This document shows positions 6,801 through 11,768 of a stretch of DNA of 11,768 nucleotides, piece by piece. The notes below the pieces were generated by a model. The model saw only the letters and a program-made list of their open reading frames with translations. It searched no databases and had not been told where the DNA came from. Origin of the DNA: Deltaproteobacteria bacterium (GTDB taxonomy: Bacteria; Bdellovibrionota_F; JAHFAK01). Each line of letters opens with the position of its first letter. Within the stretch, counting starts at the first letter, position 1. The position numbers were made by a program, and so were the translations under genes. The stretch is taken from assembly GCA_023250585.1 (NCBI GenBank), contig JAHFAK010000075.1, positions 1 through 11,768 on the forward strand, read 5' to 3'.

Positions 6801-7383
6801 CTCGATAATTGTGTAAATCAAAAAAACTTCTAATAAATTTTTCTGTCTCTTCTCTCCTTAATCCACCAAGCTCTAATATGAATGCATCTAAGAAAGAGAT
6901 ATCATCCGTTGGCACGATTTGTTTTCTGGAAAGAACCATGAGTTTACTGCCCATCTTTGAAATTTCGCAGGCATTCTTGAAAGTTTTCAGAAGGAAAATT
7001 GCTTTCTCATCATCAATCCAATGAAAATCATCTATGCATAGGATAACTTTTTTTGTAATTAAAAATTCTCTAATTCTCTCAACCGTATTTTCAAATGTAG
7101 GAAGCGATTTATAGCTAAGATTTTCGACAATTTTTAACTCTTCAAGAATATGCGATAAGAGAATCGAGGCAGTAGTAAGAGGAGAAACTTTAGTATAATA
7201 AAATGTATAGCCCAAACTTTCAAAGGATTGAATTAAAGCAGAAATAAATGAAGTTTTACCTACCCCCACTACTCCCTTAATAAAAAATGAACTAGTTTTC
7301 TCAAAGTTTTTAAAGAAAAGCTCTCGTTCTTTATTTCTACTGATGAGTTGAAGAGGTAATTTAAAAGATTCATCTCGGCTCAT
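3868..7383 (-). CDS. STAND-type NTPase / TPR-like / tandem winged-helix transcription regulator
   Basis: A 1171-residue one-component regulator in the general style of MalT and LuxR-type STAND activators, in which NTP binding and oligomerisation switch activity. Walker A is GVVGVGKTS (37-45) and Walker B is VILCIDDFHWID (113-124). The segment YNPLLVKMALRLI (210-222) matches the conserved NP motif after the NTPase core. Residues about 340-910 are helical TPR-like repeats, usually a ligand- or partner-binding scaffold. Residues about 1003-1090 are an OmpR/PhoB-type winged helix, with VLSKEELITNIWHE, recognition-helix region HDQLIYVTINRFRK and terminal wing EHGYYFN. Residues about 1102-1168 are a second winged helix (SRTTAVQELDTLVS, then GKGRSTYYL). 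No receiver domain is present. The ATG overlaps the metallopeptidase stop as ATGA, with no separate ribosome site. The targets and signal are unknown. Confidence 0.88.
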   Translation of the reverse strand: MSRDESFKLPLQLISRNKERELFFKNFEKTSSFFIKGVVGVGKTSFISALIQSFESLGYTFYYTKVSPLTTASILLSHILEELKIVENLSYKSLPTFENTVERIREFLITKKVILCIDDFHWIDDEKAIFLLKTFKNACEISKMGSKLMVLSRKQIVPTDDISFLDAFILELGGLRREETEKFIRSFFDLHNYRDVSLEDIEKIALSVEYNPLLVKMALRLIIEKRFSLKDFLSKKILNQEDFIRFVYDNYLAYYDKDTIEFLEILSCFRGAIDIDLLHTVYPISSFQAILTHLKSDLLVQESSWGKIKLKNMFHDYYEVNLSPEKKKRYYSICLEYFKKASEDVQKLEFLNEIFRCYIILGKTEEAESILLENYHSLIEIGSHKQVLAMIAELEAIKPDIRIELKLAEAEIYYFITEKDSLDLIEKIEKKIPHVQCLDLLLLKISVLHRKLSLDSQALEYIDSLIRLIESLRDKEKSSTIVYYQDLDVLMAKTLYEKLSLNLSTYKQNNHEIREDFEIIESLLPKIKERRIRLSLEANLYNCKAKQAVNKGNRAEMLNLMQKAIAIGEELQNKNTIAWFYFTTARYLVHLEDYETVLEFLQKATELSEQYDYQYLLPLCYSLYGHYYYLQGEFEKALSFLYKGENNSHSSAETISVINNKIFIVSLLTYLERYEEAWLLLNDILKRFKSVIDRTPLLLINVTREQLFFAMKYDDTKTAKECTEIILANISKTQSVTEKVRLLNFMAHYYLYTKNYESALESVLNAKHENRGKTTLGEIEFILSRIYFETQEYSLALESIERSISCYKKLHMNYRLCWAQIFKAKMLYKFERYGEAKKGLFEALKISEKHNYIYWQASVKVLLASVYMHESKYDLCYSTILETLHKAIERSFYDISAISYQLLRYFFQYPLSEKVKKKVSQDLKIMSQDKINVLYEKYFEQASTRQKEFISLIKEPQFKSQHYYYHVVTADKAYDLQASEYHDFLKHGIKNYELFINIDKEEIFCREYGKLSLEKYDLFFRLIIYFIRKRGRVLSKEELITNIWHESYDPFIHDQLIYVTINRFRKFVGDDVKEKKFIFIRNVEHGYYFNEKSSFCFIEKKLVMDDRNLSYRQEWIIQFLVDNQKIANKDFVQYFKTSRTTAVQELDTLVSKKLLRKKGKGRSTYYLLRAA

Positions 7384-8606
7384 AAACTAAAAAAATTATT
7401 ACTTCGGCTTACTAGGATAAAATCAAAACCAATTTTGTCATTAATTTGATTAAAATAGGTATTGATCTTTTCATAGACTATACTATTAATTCTCGTTATG
7501 CAGTCTGGATCTTTTGATGCCATTTCTTGATCGCCTGTAAAATAACGCTTTCTTACTTCCTCTAAAATACTCTTATTGTTACGTAAAAGTTTAGCCGAAG
7601 GCAATTCATTTTTGTCAATAATATCATAAAGATAGCCAGTAAATACCGTTGTCACTTGTACAACCCTTACTTCCTCAATATATGTTTTTGCTTGTTGTAA
7701 AAAAATAATAGCTATTCTCGCTATAACATTTTTATATTCATCATATTTAAATGTAAAATTTGTACCTTCTGTTTCATTTAAATAATTGAAATAGATCCGA
7801 TTCATATCTTCATTAAACCATAGAGAAGAATCACTATTGTTAGCAAGAAGAGAAAGCCAAATTTCAAAATTTTTATCACTAATAAATTCTTGCTGGAGAA
7901 ATAACTGAATATTATGTTCTTGAAAGTCTGAAATAATAAAGTCTGGAGGTAATTTCATCTCATGCGTAATAGATGTAATAATATCTCCTACGTGATCAGT
8001 AAATGGATCAGAAGGATGATTAAGCTCATGAAAAATATAAGACATGAGCTCTCTCTCCGACTCAAATCCATAAAAATCAATATATATAGTATTGTTCATT
8101 TTATCGAAATAACCATACAGTAAGTCTTTATCTACTTTCAAAAAACGGTTTTTCTTTACAAATTCATTTTTTCTTTGCTCGGTTAAATATAAAATTCTCA
8201 GGTCCTGTCGCTGACTTGTTTTCTTTAAATTATCAAAAACGAGCTTGAATGAGCTATCTGATAGTAAGTTCGGAAATTTAGATTCTACTTGATTAAAAAA
8301 ATTTAGGAGGTTCTCTTTAAAACATGCACTCTCAATATTTTCAACACTTTGTATCTTGTCTTTATACATAAGATATAAAAATCTCATCGCATTATTATAT
8401 TTAATATATACTTCTTGACGAAAGGATATCCATTGCTCAGAAGAACCGTCTTCATTATTTTGAGTAGAAGAAGTAAATGGAATCACAATAGTAGAACAGA
8501 GTCCTTTTTGTGAAGTAGTCGCCACCTGTGACTCTTGAGCTCTTACAATAGAACCACCACAGCTAAGACATATAAAAGCTACTATTAATAAAGACTTAAT
8601 CGACAT
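7380..8606 (-). CDS. Secreted putative zinc metallopeptidase (HExxH, gluzincin-like)
   Basis: A 408-residue exported protein. MSIKSLLIVAFICLSC is a signal peptide with a likely cleavage after VRA at residue 23. Residues 193-197 are HELNH, a perfect HExxH zinc motif in an expected setting: a strand NNTIYIDFYGF (171-181), then helix ERELMSYIFHELNH. At 240-244 the sequence QEFISD supplies ExxxD, which could give the third zinc ligand as in gluzincins such as M48. The overall family is not recognised, so peptidase activity is inferred from these motifs. It would act in the periplasm or outside the cell. The ATG is supported by GGGGGA five bases upstream. It lies 47 bases after the small secreted protein gene and overlaps the regulator start by four bases, placing all three in one operon. 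Confidence 0.75.
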   Translation of the reverse strand: MSIKSLLIVAFICLSCGGSIVRAQESQVATTSQKGLCSTIVIPFTSSTQNNEDGSSEQWISFRQEVYIKYNNAMRFLYLMYKDKIQSVENIESACFKENLLNFFNQVESKFPNLLSDSSFKLVFDNLKKTSQRQDLRILYLTEQRKNEFVKKNRFLKVDKDLLYGYFDKMNNTIYIDFYGFESERELMSYIFHELNHPSDPFTDHVGDIITSITHEMKLPPDFIISDFQEHNIQLFLQQEFISDKNFEIWLSLLANNSDSSLWFNEDMNRIYFNYLNETEGTNFTFKYDEYKNVIARIAIIFLQQAKTYIEEVRVVQVTTVFTGYLYDIIDKNELPSAKLLRNNKSILEEVRKRYFTGDQEMASKDPDCITRINSIVYEKINTYFNQINDKIGFDFILVSRSNNFFSL

Positions 8607-8653
8607 CCCATTCCCCCATTTTGCAATGTATATGAAATAAATTAGGTATTTTT

Positions 8654-9271
8654 TTAATCTAAGGAGTTTAATTCTTTACTCATATATTCTTTAAATTGTT
8701 TTTTTTCTCCATCAGATAGTTGGCTATAAAAATCTTTAAACGCCAAAGACAACGAATGTACAAAAGCATCACTATTTTTAGGATCTTTAAGGTTATAAGC
8801 AAAATATGAAGGGAGATAAGTTAAATTGAGTTCAGGATGTTTTTCTCGAAGAGCTCTATAAGCATCTGCAAATGCTCTTTTTACCGCTAAAGACTTTGGT
8901 TCTTGGCTGTCTGTATTGTTATAAGGAATATCTTTATAGGGAGAAAATTCTAAAAATTGAATAACGATTATATTTGTATCAATCACTTTGTTACATTTAT
9001 TGTATAAACCATATAACAAATCCTGCAGGTTTTCAGCGTATTTAGAGGGGGACTCGCTGGTTAATGTATTTGCATATAATACAACAAAAATACCATACGT
9101 AGCCGAGCGATCTACTACCCCAGGAGAACAACTCTTAGAAAAGATATCTGCAGTAACGCCCACTCCTGGGCGTACGTCGGGAATTGTACCTCCGTCTTGT
9201 GCATGTGCTAAAAATAAAGAAGAAATGCATACGGCAAAAGCTACTCGGATTATAGTCATTTTTAATTTCAT
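8654..9271 (-). CDS. Small secreted protein of unknown function
   Basis: A 205-residue protein of no family I recognise. Residues 1-24 are a signal peptide (MKLKMTIIRVAFAVCISSLF then LAHA), with cleavage before QDGG. The mature part has two cysteines, about residues 48 and 93, that could form a disulfide. It also has a hydrophobic strand YGIFVVLYAN, a strand NIIVIQFLEF and a charged helical C-terminus ending KQFKEYMSKELNSLD. The ATG at 9271 is chosen because GAGG lies six bases upstream. An in-frame ATG at 9283 adds four residues but has no ribosome site. It is the first gene of the operon with the metallopeptidase and the large regulator. It might be a substrate, inhibitor or partner of the metallopeptidase, but nothing in the sequence proves this. 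Confidence 0.72.
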   Translation of the reverse strand: MKLKMTIIRVAFAVCISSLFLAHAQDGGTIPDVRPGVGVTADIFSKSCSPGVVDRSATYGIFVVLYANTLTSESPSKYAENLQDLLYGLYNKCNKVIDTNIIVIQFLEFSPYKDIPYNNTDSQEPKSLAVKRAFADAYRALREKHPELNLTYLPSYFAYNLKDPKNSDAFVHSLSLAFKDFYSQLSDGEKKQFKEYMSKELNSLD

Positions 9272-9309
9272 AGCGTACCTCATAGTTTAAATCACAAAAA
9301 TTCTATGAA

Positions 9310-9338
9310 ATCATACGCAATTTTTTCTAAAACTGCAA
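9310..9338 (-). promoter_or_regulatory. Possible promoter of the secreted protein-metallopeptidase-regulator operon
   Basis: On the minus strand TTGCAG (9338-9333) lies 17 bases before TATGAT (9315-9310). The -10 is one mismatch from consensus and the -35 matches only TTG. Transcription would begin near 9303, giving a leader of about 30 bases with GAGG before the ATG at 9271. It is the only reasonable promoter in the 97-base gap between the paralogous regulator and this operon. Confidence 0.45.
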
Positions 9339-9343
9339 GTCAT

Positions 9344-9357
9344 ATTTCTTTAGAAAT
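9344..9357. promoter_or_regulatory. Palindrome ATTTCT-TT-AGAAAT upstream of the -35
   Basis: A perfect 6-2-6 dyad six bases upstream of the candidate -35. A looser TTC-TAT-GAA dyad lies at 9301-9309, around the predicted transcription start. These may be binding sites for a regulator, possibly one of the two winged-helix proteins. Alternatively the first is a weak end structure for the paralogue gene; it has no clear T-run. Confidence 0.3.
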
Positions 9358-9369
9358 TAGCTGCGACAG

Positions 9370-11768
9370 TTACGCTGAAGCTTTATTTCTGAAAGTATAG
9401 TAGGTAGAACGCCCAGCACCTCTTCTTTCGAGTAAATTCTTCGAAACAAGATCATCGAGTTCTTGGAATGCAGTCGTTCTATTAATCTTGAAATAATTAA
9501 CGAACTCCTTGTTGGTAATTTTTCCACTATTGACCAAATATTCTAAAACCCATTTCTGCCGGGAGTTTAAATCATCGCCATCCATGGATAAGGATCTTTC
9601 AATTAAACAAAACTTCGTCTTTTTATTAATACAATACCCTTCATCATTATTACGAATGAACGTTACCTCTTTACTATCAGGTCCTCCTTCAATTTGCCTT
9701 CTGAGTTTATTAACGGTAACGTAAATAAGTTGATCATGCATAAGAGGATCATACTCTTCATGCCATACACTATTAATTAACTCTTTTTTTGATACAACTT
9801 TCTCTTTATTTCGTATCAAATAAACAAGTAACCTAAATAGAAGATGATGCCGATCAAGTTCAAGCTTACCTTTATCTTTGCAATATATGTACCCAGCAGC
9901 AACATTCACAACGACGTCACAATTGTTCATTCCATTCTGAATAAAAGTAGTATATTTAAGATCATCCCATGTATCGATACCGCTATCTTTCGTAATATGG
10001 AAACTATAGTGCCTCGATTCAAAATCAGGTTCTTTAAATAAACTAATAAAATCTTTCTGCTGTTCAGTTACTTGATCAAAATATTTTTCATACAATACTT
10101 CTATATCATCCAAAGATTGAATCTTAAGCTCATTGCGCATGGTATCAAGAAGTAAGTCGGACAAGGGATATTTAAAAAAATACGATAGTAACTTATAGCA
10201 TAAAGCAATTAAATCATAATACGATTGTGCAATAGCAAGTTTTAATGCTTCCATTACACTTTCATATCCTAATTTTAGTTTACCTCTCTCAACGTTTATG
10301 TTTGCAAGGATAAGATGTGCTTGAACCTGGTGATATACATAGGAATTAGTTTTTGCTATAGTAATAACCTCAAAAAGTATCTTTTTTGTCTCCAGAATTT
10401 TTTTTTCTTTATACTGTATTTGGGCTTGTAAGAGATACGTTTTGGATACAATATACATCCATCTATATTTCTTTGAAAGTTTTAAAGATAGCTGAGTATA
10501 GCGAGAAGCTTCTTTATAATGATCACGATAAAAATTAACCCGAGCTAAAGTAAAATAAGCTTCTGCTAACTGAAATTTTCCTATCTCTTTTTTTTCCAAT
10601 AAATTTTTTACCTTCATTGCAAAGGCCTGTGCCTCACTATAGTTTTTACTATATATATAATACGCCGTGAGAGCATTTAATATATCTGCTTCTATTAAAA
10701 GATCTCTTTCTTTACTTCTACTTTCTATGAAAATTTTCGCATATTTTTCTACTTCTTCTTTTTGATCTAAGCGCATGGAAAATAAAAGTCGCTGCCGAGT
10801 CAACATCATAAAGTTTCGCTGCATAATACCGCTTGTTACATATTGATTTTTTTCAATATCATCTAATTGTTCATGAGCCTGATCATACTGTTCAAGATAA
10901 ATAAGAACTGATACAAGATCTAATTGAGTAAATATTGTCCAAGTGAACTGAGAAGTTAGACCTAAAATGCTACAGGTCTTTTGAAAATACTCTAAAGCTT
11001 TTGGGAAATTGCCTCGTTTACTATACAACAATCCATAGTTACGATAGCATAGTGCTAATATATGTGGATAATTATACGTTGTGCTCAACACAATAGCTTT
11101 TTTTAAATATTTGAACGATTTTTTTATCCCATCGAGACAATAGTAGTATGTACCCAGAGCATAAGTACAATATGCGACCTTCTCTTTATAATTCAAAGAT
11201 TCATAAAGAGAAAGCGCTTCAGCCATAGGAGTACATGCCTTCTTTGCCTCCCCATCCAGCCACCAAAAAGCCCTTGCTTTCCATAATAATAGTAACGCTT
11301 TGAATGGTAAGAATGAATCTGTATCCCTTCTGTTTTCTAAAAGTTCTTCCATCTTTTGAATATCGCGAGTAATTGCATCTTTAGCTCCTTCATATGGATT
11401 AAGATTGACTCTTAATCTTTCATTTAAGACTTCCGTTTCTAAAATTTCAACGTCTTTGTAATGTAAAATATATGAAGGTTTTTTTTCGAATCGACACAGT
11501 TCTATAAAATGAATCAGCGTATCTATTACCTCAAAAATCTGTGATTTATTTTCGTATCGTCGCTGTAGAACTCTTACTTTAAAAAGCATTAGATCTAAAC
11601 ACTTTGTATTTCCCAAGCTCTCTTCTAAATCTTCAATGAGCTCCAAACTTTTATCATTATCACGGCGAAGTTCGATAATTTCTATTCTAGCCATCTTTAA
11701 TTGAAGATCCATATCATCAATTTTTTGGGACAAGTTTTCAATCATATCGAGTACAATTTCATGATCGC
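9370..11768 (-). CDS. Paralogue of the STAND/TPR/tandem winged-helix regulator (partial, 5' end outside window)
   Basis: About 798 residues are visible. The reading frame stays open from the ATG at 11745 to the window edge, and those extra codons (DHEIVLD before MIENL) align with SHKQVLAMIAEL at about residues 383-394 of the 1171-residue protein. The true start is therefore upstream and the NTPase half is probably off-window. Visible parts, counting from Met 11745, are TPR-like repeats (about 40-525), a linker LYEKYFDQVTEQQKDF (551-566) conserved in both paralogues, an OmpR-type winged helix (about 618-705, with HDQLIYVTVNKLRR) and a second winged helix (about 715-785, with NRTTAFQELDDLVS and GAGRSTYY). 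It is followed 97 bases later by the operon encoding its paralogue. I infer the same type of regulator with a different input. Confidence 0.85.
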   Translation of the reverse strand, partial: DHEIVLDMIENLSQKIDDMDLQLKMARIEIIELRRDNDKSLELIEDLEESLGNTKCLDLMLFKVRVLQRRYENKSQIFEVIDTLIHFIELCRFEKKPSYILHYKDVEILETEVLNERLRVNLNPYEGAKDAITRDIQKMEELLENRRDTDSFLPFKALLLLWKARAFWWLDGEAKKACTPMAEALSLYESLNYKEKVAYCTYALGTYYYCLDGIKKSFKYLKKAIVLSTTYNYPHILALCYRNYGLLYSKRGNFPKALEYFQKTCSILGLTSQFTWTIFTQLDLVSVLIYLEQYDQAHEQLDDIEKNQYVTSGIMQRNFMMLTRQRLLFSMRLDQKEEVEKYAKIFIESRSKERDLLIEADILNALTAYYIYSKNYSEAQAFAMKVKNLLEKKEIGKFQLAEAYFTLARVNFYRDHYKEASRYTQLSLKLSKKYRWMYIVSKTYLLQAQIQYKEKKILETKKILFEVITIAKTNSYVYHQVQAHLILANINVERGKLKLGYESVMEALKLAIAQSYYDLIALCYKLLSYFFKYPLSDLLLDTMRNELKIQSLDDIEVLYEKYFDQVTEQQKDFISLFKEPDFESRHYSFHITKDSGIDTWDDLKYTTFIQNGMNNCDVVVNVAAGYIYCKDKGKLELDRHHLLFRLLVYLIRNKEKVVSKKELINSVWHEEYDPLMHDQLIYVTVNKLRRQIEGGPDSKEVTFIRNNDEGYCINKKTKFCLIERSLSMDGDDLNSRQKWVLEYLVNSGKITNKEFVNYFKINRTTAFQELDDLVSKNLLERRGAGRSTYYTFRNKASA

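Noticed and set aside
8540-8606. Lipoprotein signal peptide in the metallopeptidase
   Set aside because: The CLSC before GGS lacks a proper residue at -3 of a lipobox, and VRA-QE a few residues later is a good signal peptidase I site.
8988-9290. Plus-strand open frame opposite the small secreted protein
   Set aside because: The minus-strand frame has a signal peptide, a ribosome site and operon context. The plus-strand frame has none.
11743-11745. ATG at 11745 as the true start of the second regulator
   Set aside because: Homology to the paralogue continues upstream of it to the window edge, and there is no ribosome site just before it.

Overview
The window is AT-rich, densely coded bacterial DNA, almost all read from the minus strand. 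The N-terminal signal peptides, a single-pass SPOR-domain protein and several exported proteins suggest an envelope of Gram-negative type. Large TPR-rich regulators in an AT-rich genome would fit a small-genome, host-associated lineage such as Dependentiae or similar intracellular bacteria. That placement is a guess from general style, not a phylogenetic result.

Region 1 (1-1041, minus strand) is a translation operon. It reads tRNA-Thr(UGU), tRNA-Tyr(GUA), tRNA-Gly(UCC), tRNA-Thr(GGU), then the start of tuf (EF-Tu), the same order as thrU-tyrU-glyT-thrT-tufB in Escherichia coli. The two spacers flanking the Tyr gene are unusual. The 148-nt Thr-Tyr spacer is almost entirely three abutting hairpins, two perfect and one with a single internal mismatch. 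The 247-nt Tyr-Gly spacer holds further hairpins, including an 84-nt four-armed, cloverleaf-like structure that is not a tRNA.

Region 2 (1042-2492, minus strand) is a SPOR-domain membrane protein followed by an RlmB/TrmH-like 2'-O-ribose rRNA methyltransferase. The two are joined by a TAATG stop-start overlap and read toward the tRNA operon.

Region 3 (2561-3867, plus strand) is one unrecognised exported protein with its own promoter. It converges on region 4 across a spacer bracketed by an imperfect 16-bp inverted repeat.

Region 4 (3868-9338, minus strand) is the most interesting part. A probable promoter near 9310-9338 drives three genes: a small secreted protein of unknown family, a secreted protein with an HELNH zinc-metallopeptidase motif plus a downstream ExxxD, and a 1171-residue regulator coupled to it by an ATGA overlap. 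The regulator has an N-terminal STAND-type NTPase, a long TPR-like region, an OmpR/PhoB-type winged helix and a second C-terminal winged helix. A plausible but untested reading is a sensory locus in which exported factors act with an intracellular NTP-switch transcription factor.

Region 5 (9370-11768, minus strand) is a paralogue of that regulator, cut by the window edge. Its homology continues to the last base, so its NTPase half probably lies outside. The tandem DNA-binding module is conserved between the two, while the TPR-like sensor part is much more diverged.
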